A stretch of DNA of 64,000 bases from Myxococcales bacterium (GTDB lineage: Bacteria > Myxococcota_A > Polyangia > Polyangiales > Ga0077539). Under the pieces are notes generated by a model, which ran no database searches, was not told where the DNA came from, and saw only the letters and a list, made by a program, of their open reading frames with translations. Of this stretch, positions 42,424 to 50,950 are shown piece by piece. Where the stretch lies: the NCBI GenBank assembly GCA_016793325.1, contig JAEUKI010000062.1:124001-188000 (forward strand), given 5' to 3'. The translations under genes were made by a program, and so were the position numbers. Positions within the stretch are counted from its first letter, which is position 1. Every line of letters begins with the position of its first letter.

Positions 42424-45237
42424 ATGGTCGCATCGCTTCCTCCCGTGGGAGATCCCAAGGTCCTCTACCTGCTCGATCTCTCGGGCTACGTGTACCGCGC
42501 GTATCACGGCCTGCGGCCGCTCTCGAACTCGAAGGGCGAGGTCACGCACGCGGTGATGGGCGTCGCGAACATGCTCATGCGGCTCGTGCGCGAGCAGCGG
42601 CCGAAGTACCTCGCAGTGGCGATGGACTCGGCGCGGGACGAGAGCTTTCGCAACGAGCTGTACAAGGACTACAAAGCGAATCGCCCGGAGCCTCCGGCGG
42701 ACTTGATTCCGCAGGTGTACCGCTGCCGCGAAGTGGTCGAGGCGTGGGCGATTCCTGTGTTGCAGCGGGATGGCTTCGAGGCGGACGACTTGATCGCAGC
42801 GGGCGTTCGCGAGGCGAAGAAGCACGGGCTCGTGACGGTGATTTGTTCCGCCGACAAGGACCTGATGCAGCTCGTCGACGACGATGTGTTGCAGTGGGAC
42901 GCGATGCGCAACGTCGTGTACGGCCGCAACGAAGTGAAAGAGAAGTGGGGCGTCGCGCCCGAGCGCGTCGCGGATCTCCTCGCGTTGATGGGGGACACGT
43001 CGGACAACGTTCCGGGCGTCGCGGGCGTCGGAGAGAAGACCGCCGCGAAGCTCGTGACCGAACACAAAGACCTCGAAGGCGTCCTCGCCGCCGCAGGCTC
43101 GATGAAGGGAAAGCTCAAAGAGAACCTTCAAAAAGAAGCCGAGCTCGCGCGCTTGTCCTACCGCCTCGTCAAGCTCGACGGCGCGCTCGTGACGGTCGAG
43201 CTCGACCTCGACAAGCTCGTCTACGGAGGCTGGGACGCCGATCGCATTCGCAAGCTCTACACGGACCTCGAGTTCGGACGATTGCTCGATCAGTTCGAGT
43301 CCGCCGAGCGCGAAGCGAAGCTCGCGCGCGGAGAGAGCCCCCTCACCACTGCGAAGCCCGCCGCGGGGGATGGTGACAAGGCTGCGACGGGTGCTGCCGC
43401 TGGCGCCCCAGGTCCCATTCGCGACGCATCGGGAAAGCGCTATCGCGCGATCCTCACGGTCAAGGAGCTCGACGAGGCCATCGCGCGCTGCCGCGAAGTG
43501 GGCTTCATCGGGCTCGACACCGAGACGACCTCCATCGAGCCCTCGCGCGCCGAGCTCGTCGGCGTGTCCCTCGCGTGGTCCGATGACGAGGCCGTGTACG
43601 TCCCGATCGGGCATCGGGTCATCGGAGATCCGCCGCAGATTCCCAGGGACGTCGTGATCGCGAAGCTCGGGGCGCTCTTGGCGGACAAGGCCGTCAAGAA
43701 ATGTGGTCACCATATCAAGTACGATGACATCGTGCTGCGCCGCGCGGGGGCGCCGGTCGACGGGTACTCGTTCGACTCGATGATCGCGAGCTACCTGATC
43801 GACCCCGAGCGCCACTCGCACAAGCTCGACGAGGTCGCGCTCGGCGAGCTCGGGTACAAGATGATCTCGTACGACACGGTCACGAAGAAGACGCGCGGGA
43901 GCCAGCTCACGTTCGAGCAGGTCGACATCGCGAGCGCGACGCAGTACGCCGCGGAGGACGCGGACATCGCGCGGATGTTGTCGAACAAGCTCGGGCCGAG
44001 GCTCGACGAAAACGACCTCCGCGCGCTCATGGACGACGTGGAGATCCCGCTGTCGCTCGTGCTCGCGAAGATGGAGGAGCGGGGCGTGCTGGTGGACGTT
44101 CCCTTGCTCGAAAAGCTGGGAAGCGAAGTGCGGTCGCAGATGTCCGCGCTCGAGAAAGAGCTCATCAAGATCGCAGGCAAAGAGTTCAACGTGAACTCGC
44201 CGCGGCAGCTCGAGACGATCTTGTTCGACGAGCTGAAGCTCCGCGTGATCAAGCGCACGAAGACCTCGCGATCGACCGACGCCGAGGTGCTCGAAGAGCT
44301 CGCCGAAGAGCACCCGCTGCCCGCGAAGATCATCGAGCACCGACAGCTCGCGAAGCTCGAAGGGACATACCTCTCGGCGCTTCCGCTGCTGGTCAACCCT
44401 GCGACGGGCCGCATTCACACGAGCTACAACCAGGCCGTCGCGGCCACCGGGCGGCTGAGCTCGAACAACCCCAACCTCCAGAACATCCCCATTCGCACGG
44501 AGATCGGGCGGCGGATCCGCGAGGCGTTCATCGCGCCGCCGGGGTGGAAGCTCTTCGCCGCGGACTACTCGCAGATCGAGCTCCGTGTGCTCGCGCACTT
44601 GTCCAAGGACCCCATCCTCGTCGACGCATTTACCAAGGGCGAGGACGTTCACACGCGCACGGCGGTCGAGATCTTCAAGGTGCCCGCGAGCGAGATCACG
44701 CGCGAGCAGCGAACGCGCGCGAAGACCGTGAATTTCGCGGTGATCTACGGGCAGGGCGACAGCGCGCTCGCGAGGCAATTGGGCATCTCGCGCGACGAAG
44801 CGTCGCGGTTCATCGACGCGTACTTTCGAACGTTCAAGGGCCTCACGCAGTACCTCGACAAGATCGTCGAGCAGGCGCGCGCGGGCGAGGGCGTTCGCAC
44901 GATCCTCGGGCGAAGGCGATTTCTTCCGACGATCTCCAGCGAGAACAAGGGCCTCCGCGCGCAAGCCGAGCGCATGGCGAAGAACACACCGATTCAAGGG
45001 ACGTCCGCGGACATCATGAAGGTCGCGATGATCCGCATTCAAAAGGCGATGGAGGACAAGAAGCTCGCCGCGCGAATGATCCTCACGGTGCACGACGAGC
45101 TCGTGTTCGAAGCGCCCGAGCACGAGCTCGAAGAGCTCGAGCCGATGGTGAAGAGCTTGATGGAGACCGTCGTTCCGCTGGAGGTTCCGCTGGTGGTCGA
45201 GTGCGGCCGCGGTCGCACATGGGGCGAAGCGCACTGA
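42424..45237 (+). CDS. polA: DNA polymerase I
   Basis: The 937-residue repair and Okazaki-processing polymerase has three domains. The 5' nuclease (LLDLSGYVYRAYHGL, FEADDLIAAGVREAKK, GVAGVGEKTAAKLV) comes first. The 3'-5' exonuclease follows, with its acidic motif intact (FIGLDTETTSIEP), so proofreading is probably active. The family A polymerase carries motif A (FAADYSQIELRVLAHLS), motif B (RTRAKTVNFAVIYGQGD) and motif C (TVHDELVFE). The start at ATG 42424 puts the conserved nuclease strand near the N-terminus; the frame is open for 111 bases upstream but reads as non-conserved text. It is flanked by repeat elements on both sides. Confidence 0.96.
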   Translation: MVASLPPVGDPKVLYLLDLSGYVYRAYHGLRPLSNSKGEVTHAVMGVANMLMRLVREQRPKYLAVAMDSARDESFRNELYKDYKANRPEPPADLIPQVYRCREVVEAWAIPVLQRDGFEADDLIAAGVREAKKHGLVTVICSADKDLMQLVDDDVLQWDAMRNVVYGRNEVKEKWGVAPERVADLLALMGDTSDNVPGVAGVGEKTAAKLVTEHKDLEGVLAAAGSMKGKLKENLQKEAELARLSYRLVKLDGALVTVELDLDKLVYGGWDADRIRKLYTDLEFGRLLDQFESAEREAKLARGESPLTTAKPAAGDGDKAATGAAAGAPGPIRDASGKRYRAILTVKELDEAIARCREVGFIGLDTETTSIEPSRAELVGVSLAWSDDEAVYVPIGHRVIGDPPQIPRDVVIAKLGALLADKAVKKCGHHIKYDDIVLRRAGAPVDGYSFDSMIASYLIDPERHSHKLDEVALGELGYKMISYDTVTKKTRGSQLTFEQVDIASATQYAAEDADIARMLSNKLGPRLDENDLRALMDDVEIPLSLVLAKMEERGVLVDVPLLEKLGSEVRSQMSALEKELIKIAGKEFNVNSPRQLETILFDELKLRVIKRTKTSRSTDAEVLEELAEEHPLPAKIIEHRQLAKLEGTYLSALPLLVNPATGRIHTSYNQAVAATGRLSSNNPNLQNIPIRTEIGRRIREAFIAPPGWKLFAADYSQIELRVLAHLSKDPILVDAFTKGEDVHTRTAVEIFKVPASEITREQRTRAKTVNFAVIYGQGDSALARQLGISRDEASRFIDAYFRTFKGLTQYLDKIVEQARAGEGVRTILGRRRFLPTISSENKGLRAQAERMAKNTPIQGTSADIMKVAMIRIQKAMEDKKLAARMILTVHDELVFEAPEHELEELEPMVKSLMETVVPLEVPLVVECGRGRTWGEAH

Positions 45238-45282
45238 GTCGAGGGGCTCAGGGGGGCGGCGAGTGCACCGGAGGAGTCGGGG

Positions 45283-45525
45283 TGCATGAATGGCGAGGGC
45301 ACCGAGATTCATCTCGGTGCATGGACGCTGCTCCGCAGCGCGCGCAAGAGCGCGAGGAGGGGTGCGACGCTGGGCATCCTCGCGACCGGCTCTGCGGGCG
45401 CGCGCTGCGAACGCAGCGTTCATGCACCGAGATTGATCTCGGTGCCCAAGTGATTGATCTCGGTGCCCAAGTGATTGATCTCGGCGCCCCGGTGATTGAT
45501 CTCGGTGCACTCGCCATTCACGCCC
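45283..45525. repeat. Composite inverted repeat with 21-bp internal units (element 2)
   Basis: This fills the 310-base gap between the convergent ends of polA and the MshEN gene. The outer arms share TGAATGGCGAG-(g/t)-GCACCGAGAT (from 45287) with its reverse complement ending near 45522. Inner parts share CTCGGTGCATG and CGCTGC..CCGCAGCGCGCGC. Small hairpins are nested: CACCGAGAT-CATCTCGGTG-type at ~45300, GCTGC-tcc-GCAGC and CGCTGCG-aa-CGCAGCG. The right arm is extended by a 21-base unit (GATTGATCTCGGTGCCCAAGT) repeated at 45431, 45452, 45473 and 45494. It could end both convergent transcripts. Confidence 0.8.
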
Positions 45526-45547
45526 CGCGACTCCTTCCGCTGCGCGC

Positions 45548-46816
45548 TCAGCCCTTTCGCTCGAGCGCGGCGCGGAGCTCGTCTTCCGTGAGCGCGCCCT
45601 TCGCGACCAGCGCCTCGATGAGCGCGCCAACGACGCCCTCCCAACGCGCGGCGCGCGCTTCGGCGCTGAGGCCGCTCGTCGCTGCACGCAGCGCCGCGAC
45701 GATGGACCTCGCGTCGGTCTTCGCTGCGCCCTCGGACTCGCGTCGAACCGCTTGCGCGACGGTCTTCGGCTCGTCGAACGCGTTGCCGTGGTCGGTCGTC
45801 GCCGAGCGCTTCGTCTTGGCGCGGTGATTCTTGGACGGAAGTTGAATCGTGGTGCCGTCGAGCAGCGTGAGCGAGATCATCTTCGGCTGCTTGGGCTTGC
45901 TCAGCTCTTGCGGCTTCTCTGCGACCGGCGCCTTGGGCGCTTCGACCGGCGCTGGCGGCGTCGGCGTTTGCTCGCTGCGCGCGCTCGCCGTCGGCTCGAT
46001 CGCGCCGGTCGTCTTCGCGTCGGTCGTGGGCGGGCTCGTCGGCGCGGTCGAGCTCTCGGCGGCCTTGCGCGAGACCGTCGTCGGCTCGTCCGTTGGTAGG
46101 TCGCTCACCGTGTCGATCGCGGCGACGACGGGGCGCTCGATGGGATGATCCGGCGTGAGCGACGGGAGCGACGGCGATGCGCGGAGCGGCGCGACCGCGG
46201 GCGAAGGCATGGGCGTCGGTCGCGGCGGCGGCGGTGGAGGCGTCGCGCGCGCGGGCGAGGGCGTCCCTGCGATGGGCGTCGGGATCATCTTCGGCTGCGA
46301 CGGCTTCTTCACGAGCGGCAGCGGAAACAGCGCGGACTGCGGCTCGTCCTCGAAATCGTCCTTCGGTCCGTACGCGCGGATGATCGCGTGCAGGATGTCC
46401 GACGGCGGCGCGATCATCGGACGAACGGGCATCTTCGTCTTGTCCGAGACGATGCGCAGGACGTCGTCTTGCGTCGGGTCGTCGACGGCGAGGTACAGCG
46501 TGTCGACGTCGCGTCGCTCGCGGCGGACGTACACGGGAATCACCGTGTATTTCTCGGCCATTTCGCGGTCGACGAGCGCGAGCAGCGCCGGCGAAAAATC
46601 GATGTGCGAGAGCGAGACCCACGGCACCGCGAGCTGCTGCGAGAGCACGCGCGCGAGCTGGCCCTCGGTGACGAACCCGAGCGCGACGATGAGCTGCCCG
46701 AGGCGCTTGCTTCCGCCGCCTTCGACGCGCTGCTCTTCGAGCGCCCGATCGAGCTGCGCTTGCGTGAGCAGACCTGCGTCTACCAGGAGTTCTCCAATGC
46801 GAACGCGCGGCGCCAA
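45548..46816 (-). CDS. MshEN (GspE N-terminal) domain protein, possible c-di-GMP receptor
   Basis: The 422 residues probably start at TTG 46816 behind GAGG. The first ~145 residues are the N-terminal domain of type II secretion/type IV pilus ATPases: two similar halves RIGELLVDAGLLTQAQLDRALEEQ (split) and RLGQLIVALGFVTEGQLARVLSQQ, then VPWVSL. In MshE this domain binds c-di-GMP through just such RLG..L motifs. No ATPase domain follows; instead there is a ~200-residue Pro/Thr/Ser-rich linker and a short helical C-terminus ending in another LIEALVAKGALTEDELRAAL motif. It is probably a stand-alone regulator. Confidence 0.82.
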   Translation of the reverse strand: MAPRVRIGELLVDAGLLTQAQLDRALEEQRVEGGGSKRLGQLIVALGFVTEGQLARVLSQQLAVPWVSLSHIDFSPALLALVDREMAEKYTVIPVYVRRERRDVDTLYLAVDDPTQDDVLRIVSDKTKMPVRPMIAPPSDILHAIIRAYGPKDDFEDEPQSALFPLPLVKKPSQPKMIPTPIAGTPSPARATPPPPPPRPTPMPSPAVAPLRASPSLPSLTPDHPIERPVVAAIDTVSDLPTDEPTTVSRKAAESSTAPTSPPTTDAKTTGAIEPTASARSEQTPTPPAPVEAPKAPVAEKPQELSKPKQPKMISLTLLDGTTIQLPSKNHRAKTKRSATTDHGNAFDEPKTVAQAVRRESEGAAKTDARSIVAALRAATSGLSAEARAARWEGVVGALIEALVAKGALTEDELRAALERKG

Positions 46817-46999
46817 GTGGGGGTACCTCGAAGAAGCGGAGGGGGAAAGGGCAGGCTCGTGTGCGGTGTCTGCCTTGACCGAGTGTGCTCCGGCGGCGTA
46901 GTCACACTCGCGCTGGAATTTCTGAACCTCCCCTCACGCGATCGCCGATGCTGTCACGACTGGTTCGGGGCGGGTCGAGTTGATTTCTACCGCGCACAT

Positions 47000-47030
47000 C
47001 TCGTTTGAACACCCGAGATGTTCAAACGAG
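47000..47030. promoter_or_regulatory. 31-bp dyad, candidate operator
   Basis: A perfect inverted repeat CTCGTTTGAACA-cccgaga-TGTTCAAACGAG lies 26 bases before the chosen GTG (47056) of the next gene and 184 bases upstream of the divergent MshEN gene. Twelve-base arms with a 7-base centre suit a dimeric repressor. The cognate protein is unknown. A hairpin in the leader RNA is the alternative. Confidence 0.6.
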
Positions 47031-47055
47031 GCGCGGAATTGCGTACGAGCAGATC

Positions 47056-47589
47056 GTGCCACAGCCCGACGACGACTCCGACCACCGATCGACGAAGGAC
47101 GAATCTTCGGACCCGCCTCTAGGTTCGAAGCCCAAGAGCCCGTACGGTCGCGAACGGGTGGTGTTCGGATCGACCCTGATCGCTGTGATCGTGCTGTTTT
47201 CTCTGCCAGGAACGATCGAGGTCTACCGAAAGACCCTCGGCCAGCCGACGGCGACGACCCGCTTTCGCACGTGCGAAGACGGCGTTCGATCGCTGTATGC
47301 TGGATTTTCACGGAAATTGAGCGCCGTCGACCTCGACGGCGAGACGATTCGACCCCGGCGGCCCACGACGGACCCCGCTGGCGTCGCGGACCTTCGCGCG
47401 CTCGACGACGCGCTCACGACCCTCGAACCGCTCTGCCGCACCGAAGGACCCGAGGCGCTCGACGCGTTTCGTTCACTCGAGCGGTGGAGGCACCGGTCCG
47501 AAGGCAACGCGCGGCTCGTCGAGCAGCAGGTGACCCCGGACGCCGAGCGCGCATTGCGCTATCAATCCCCGCGTTCGCCGCGCCGCTGA
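47056..47589 (+). CDS. Hypothetical protein with one membrane segment
   Basis: It is about 177 residues from GTG 47056; an upstream TTG at 47005 would place the dyad inside the gene, so I prefer the GTG. An acidic N-terminus is followed by one TM helix (FGSTLIAVIVLFSLPGTIEVY) and a helical outer part with two Cys (FRTCEDGVRSLY and LEPLCRTEG), possibly disulfide linked. No family is recognised. It precedes the helicase gene by 42 bases and may be co-transcribed with it. Confidence 0.6.
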   Translation: MPQPDDDSDHRSTKDESSDPPLGSKPKSPYGRERVVFGSTLIAVIVLFSLPGTIEVYRKTLGQPTATTRFRTCEDGVRSLYAGFSRKLSAVDLDGETIRPRRPTTDPAGVADLRALDDALTTLEPLCRTEGPEALDAFRSLERWRHRSEGNARLVEQQVTPDAERALRYQSPRSPRR

Positions 47590-47631
47590 TCCCACTAAAC
47601 ACTTTTCTCCGAAACGGACGATGAAGCGCCC

Positions 47632-49476
47632 ATGACCACAGCGCCCCCAAATTCAACGAGCCCAACGACGACGCCCCTGTCCTTCGACGCGCTCAAGCTC
47701 TCTCTCGCTGTCCGGCGCGCGGTGCAGGACGCTGGATACACGCGGCCCACGGACGTTCAGGCCGCTGTCTTCGGGCCGATCTCGACGGGCAAGGACACGA
47801 TCGTCCAGAGCAAGACGGGCTCGGGCAAGACCGCTGCCTTCGCGCTCCCGCTCATCGACCGCGTCGTCGAACCCGCGCGCGGCGTGCAAGTGCTCGTGCT
47901 CTGCCCGACGCGCGAGCTCGCGCTCCAGGTCTCTGGCGAGTTCGCGCGGCTCGGTCGGCTCAAGGGAGTCGTCCCGTGCGCGATCTATGGCGGCGCCTCG
48001 CTCGAGAAGCAGGTCGACGAAATCCGCGCCGGCGCCCACGTGATCGTGGGGACGCCCGGTCGCGTCCTCGACCACTTGAAGCGCGGGACCTTCGACCCCT
48101 CCGAGCTGAAGACCGTCTGCCTCGACGAGGCCGACGAGATGCTCTCGATGGGCTTCGCCGAAGAGCTCAACGCGATCTTGGAGCGCCTGCCCAAGACGAG
48201 GCAGACGCTCTTGTTCAGCGCGACGATGCCCGAGGCGATCCGCCGGATGGCCAATCGCCACCAGAAGGACCCCGAGTCGATCCTGCTCTCGGCCGATCAG
48301 ATCTCGCCGGACTCGATCGATCACTTCCTCTACTTCGTCGGCTCGCAAGACCGTGTCACCGCGCTCGCGCGCGTGCTCGAGCTCGAGTCGCCCGATCGCG
48401 CGATCATCTTCTGCAACACCCGCGACGAGACGCAGTCGGTCGCGACGGCGCTGCAACGGCGAGGATTTTCGCTGGACTATCTGTCGGGAGAGCTCGAGCA
48501 GAGCGCCCGCGAGCGCGTGCTCGCCGCGTTTCGCGAGCACAAGATCCAGCACCTCGTCGCGACCGACGTGGCCGCGCGCGGCATCGACGTCACGGACGTC
48601 ACGCACGTCGTGAACTTCGGGTTTCCGTCGGAGGCCGAGACGTACGTCCACCGCACGGGCCGCACGGGCCGCGCAGGAAAGCGCGGCGTCGCCGTCTCGC
48701 TCTTCGGACCCGCCGACGTCGGCAGCGTCTACATGCTGCGATTGACCTACGGAATCCGCCCCATCGAGCGCGCGCTTCCGTCCGCGGCAGAAGAGCGCAC
48801 CCGCCGCGAGCTCGAGCGGCTCGCCGCGCTTCGCGTAGAGTCGAACGTCACGCTCGATGACGACACCGCCGCGCTCGCGCGACGCATCGTCGCCCACGAC
48901 GACGCAGAGCGCATGGTCGGGTACTTGGTGAAGAAGTTTCTGCACCAAGCGACGAGCGATGCGCTCGAGAAGAGCGCTCCCAAAGAAGAGCGCGTCGTCG
49001 CGGCGAAGGCGCCGTCGTCCGCTCCGACCGAGCCTCCGCCTTCGGAAGAACCCGCGGTCGAAGTCGCCAAGACTGTCGCCGCTGAAGAGCCCGCGCCCGC
49101 GCGTCGGCCGCGCTCTCGCAGCGCGCAAGAGAAGCCGCGTCGCATCGACGTGCACGGCGGCGCAGATCCGGGCCTCGAGCCCGAGACGTTCGAGTCGGAC
49201 ATGGGCGAGGTGCGCGTGGCCGTCGGTCGTCGCGACGGAGCGCGCGGCGGTGACCTCGCGCGATTGATCCGCGACAAGGCGGGCATCGCGCCGAAGGACA
49301 TCGGGAGCATCAAGATCTACGACCGGTTCGCGATCGTCCCCGTGCGCGCAGAGAGCGTCGACGCGGTGATCGCTGCGCTCGAAGACGCGACGTTCAACGA
49401 TCAGCCGCTCAGCCCCGAGCGGGGAAAGCTCAACGAGCCGTCGCTGGTTCCGCCGGCGTCGAGCGAAGAGGAGTGA
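47632..49476 (+). CDS. DEAD-box RNA helicase with DbpA-like RNA-binding domain
   Basis: The 614 residues contain the full set of helicase motifs: Q motif (YTRPTDVQ), motif I (SKTGSGKTAAF), Ia (PTRELALQV), TPGRVLDHL, DEAD (CLDEADEML), SAT (LFSATMP), IV (IIFCNTRDE), V (ATDVAARGID) and VI (HRTGRTGRAGKRG). After a disordered Glu/Pro/Ala linker the C-terminus (GDLARLIRDKAGIAPKDIG, IKIYDRFAIVPV) is the RNA-binding domain found in DbpA and CsdA. The role is ribosome assembly or cold-shock RNA remodelling. Its 3' end overlaps the convergent P450 gene by 47 bases. Confidence 0.93.
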   Translation: MTTAPPNSTSPTTTPLSFDALKLSLAVRRAVQDAGYTRPTDVQAAVFGPISTGKDTIVQSKTGSGKTAAFALPLIDRVVEPARGVQVLVLCPTRELALQVSGEFARLGRLKGVVPCAIYGGASLEKQVDEIRAGAHVIVGTPGRVLDHLKRGTFDPSELKTVCLDEADEMLSMGFAEELNAILERLPKTRQTLLFSATMPEAIRRMANRHQKDPESILLSADQISPDSIDHFLYFVGSQDRVTALARVLELESPDRAIIFCNTRDETQSVATALQRRGFSLDYLSGELEQSARERVLAAFREHKIQHLVATDVAARGIDVTDVTHVVNFGFPSEAETYVHRTGRTGRAGKRGVAVSLFGPADVGSVYMLRLTYGIRPIERALPSAAEERTRRELERLAALRVESNVTLDDDTAALARRIVAHDDAERMVGYLVKKFLHQATSDALEKSAPKEERVVAAKAPSSAPTEPPPSEEPAVEVAKTVAAEEPAPARRPRSRSAQEKPRRIDVHGGADPGLEPETFESDMGEVRVAVGRRDGARGGDLARLIRDKAGIAPKDIGSIKIYDRFAIVPVRAESVDAVIAALEDATFNDQPLSPERGKLNEPSLVPPASSEEE

Positions 49477-50851
49477 TCGCGCGCCGCTCGACGGGCATCC
49501 CGTTGGCGGGCCGAAGCGTCACGCTCGGATCGAGCTCGAGCTCGTAGTCACTGGGGGGATCGAGGTCCCACGCGCGGACGATCATGGGGAGCAGCACTTG
49601 CAGCTCCATGAGCGCGAACGCGATCCCGATGCACGTGCGCGGCCCGCCGCCAAACGGGATGTACGCGTGCTTGGGCCGCTCGCTCTGCGCGGACTTCTCG
49701 AAGCGCGACGGGTCGAAGCGCTCGGGGTCCGCGAAGTACTTCGGGTTGCGGTGCATCACGTACGGCGAGATCCCGACGATCGTCCCCTTGGGAATCGCGT
49801 AGCCGCCCACGACGTCGTCTTCGAGCGCGATCCGCTCGAACGCCCACGCCGGCGGATACAAACGCATCGCTTCTTCAGCGACCTGCAGCGTGTACGGCAT
49901 CTTCGGGAGGTCTTGCATCGTGGGCGTCCGCCCCTCGAGGACGCTCTCGGCCTCCGCGCGCATCTTGTCGCGGACGTCTTTGTGCTTCGCGAGCAAATAC
50001 AGCGTAAACGTGAGCGCGTTGGCCGTCGTCTCGTGGCCCGCGAGCACGAGCGTGAGCAGCTCGTTCTTCAGCTGCTCGTCGTTCATCGTCTCGCCGGTGT
50101 CCGCGTCCTTCGCCTCGAGCAACATCTGCAGCAAGTCGTTGGGAACGGTCTCTCCCCGCTCCATCGCCGCGCGTCGATCGACCACCACGCGCATCACCAA
50201 CGTGTCGAGCGTGGCTTTCGCCTTCACGAACCGGCGGTTCGACGGCGTCGGCCACGACGGCGGGATCTTCACGATGCTCTCGACGTAGTCGTTGGCCCAG
50301 TGCAGCGCCACGTCGAGCGCCTCGCCAACCGCGCGCGCCTCGCCGTCGAGGTCCACGGACAACAGCGTCTTGCCGACGATGCGAAACGTGAGGCGCATCA
50401 TCGCGCGGTGCAGGTCGATCGTTCGCTCGGACGAGCGGCTCCATTCGGCGAGCAAATCCTCTGTGCACGCGGTCATCTCGCGCACGAACCCCGCGAGCCG
50501 TTCGCGGTGAAACGCGGGCTGCGCGAGCCTCCGCTGCTTCTTCCAGAACTCGCCCTCGCTCGTGAGGAGCCCGTGGCCGAGCATGAGCTTGAGCCCGTCG
50601 TAGTTCGGCGACTTGTGATACGCGCGCGCGTTCTTCACGAGGACGTGCTGCGCGGCCTCGGCGTCGGCCACCACCACGTAGGGAATCCACGCGAACTTGT
50701 AGCGAACGATGCTCCCGTGGCTCGCGAAGCCTCCGAGCATCAGCGCCAGCGGGTCGTCCCACGCTTCGAGCAGCGAGCCCACGATGGGCTTGCCGCGAGG
50801 GCCGGGCGGTTGTGCGTTGGACGCGCGGGGATCAGCGACAGCAGTGGACAA
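49430..50851 (-). CDS. Cytochrome P450
   Basis: The 473-residue heme monooxygenase has the Pro-rich N-terminal motif PPGPRGKPIVG, the I-helix oxygen motif LAGHETTANAL, the K-helix ExxR (EEAMRLYPP), and the heme loop FGGGPRTCIG with ligand C407. There is no membrane anchor, so it is a soluble bacterial type. No ferredoxin or reductase gene is nearby. It is transcribed divergently from a TetR-type regulator with a 99-base shared promoter region, so its expression is probably controlled by that regulator and a small hydrophobic inducer. The substrate is unknown. Confidence 0.95.
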   Translation of the reverse strand: MSTAVADPRASNAQPPGPRGKPIVGSLLEAWDDPLALMLGGFASHGSIVRYKFAWIPYVVVADAEAAQHVLVKNARAYHKSPNYDGLKLMLGHGLLTSEGEFWKKQRRLAQPAFHRERLAGFVREMTACTEDLLAEWSRSSERTIDLHRAMMRLTFRIVGKTLLSVDLDGEARAVGEALDVALHWANDYVESIVKIPPSWPTPSNRRFVKAKATLDTLVMRVVVDRRAAMERGETVPNDLLQMLLEAKDADTGETMNDEQLKNELLTLVLAGHETTANALTFTLYLLAKHKDVRDKMRAEAESVLEGRTPTMQDLPKMPYTLQVAEEAMRLYPPAWAFERIALEDDVVGGYAIPKGTIVGISPYVMHRNPKYFADPERFDPSRFEKSAQSERPKHAYIPFGGGPRTCIGIAFALMELQVLLPMIVRAWDLDPPSDYELELDPSVTLRPANGMPVERRAITPLRSTPAEPATAR

Positions 50852-50875
50852 GGCGGCGACCTCCAGACGGATACG

Positions 50876-50928
50876 AACATGAGGCAGTCCTCACGTTCTG
50901 GCAAGAACCCGAGGATGGCCTCATGTTT
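50876..50928. promoter_or_regulatory. Large dyad operator between P450 and TetR genes
   Basis: A long imperfect palindrome has outer arms AACATGAGGC and GCCTCATGTTT, middle TCCTC/GAGGA and core GTTCT-ggc-AAGAAC. Left arm 50876-50899 and right arm 50903-50928 match at about 20 of 24 positions. It fills the divergent promoter region and is a natural binding site for the TetR-type protein encoded next to it. Confidence 0.75.
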
Positions 50929-50950
50929 TTTCTTCGGGGCGACGGGTGCG

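Noticed and set aside
45431..45514. Possible repeat protein (VIDLGAQ units) from the 21-bp array
   Set aside because: The frame has no plausible start or ribosome site and continues into antisense of the MshEN gene; the inverted-repeat explanation accounts for the units.
42331..45687. Minus-strand open frame over polA
   Set aside because: polA motifs on the plus strand are unambiguous; the reverse frame has no domain and runs through a repeat element.
47000..47030. LexA (SOS) box
   Set aside because: GAAC and GTTC are present, but the 9-base spacing fits neither the Gram-positive nor the alphaproteobacterial LexA site, and neighbouring genes are not repair genes.
49598..50950. Long N-terminal extension of the TetR regulator
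   Set aside because: This part is antisense to the P450 gene and Arg/His-rich; ATG 50951 begins a normal TetR domain.
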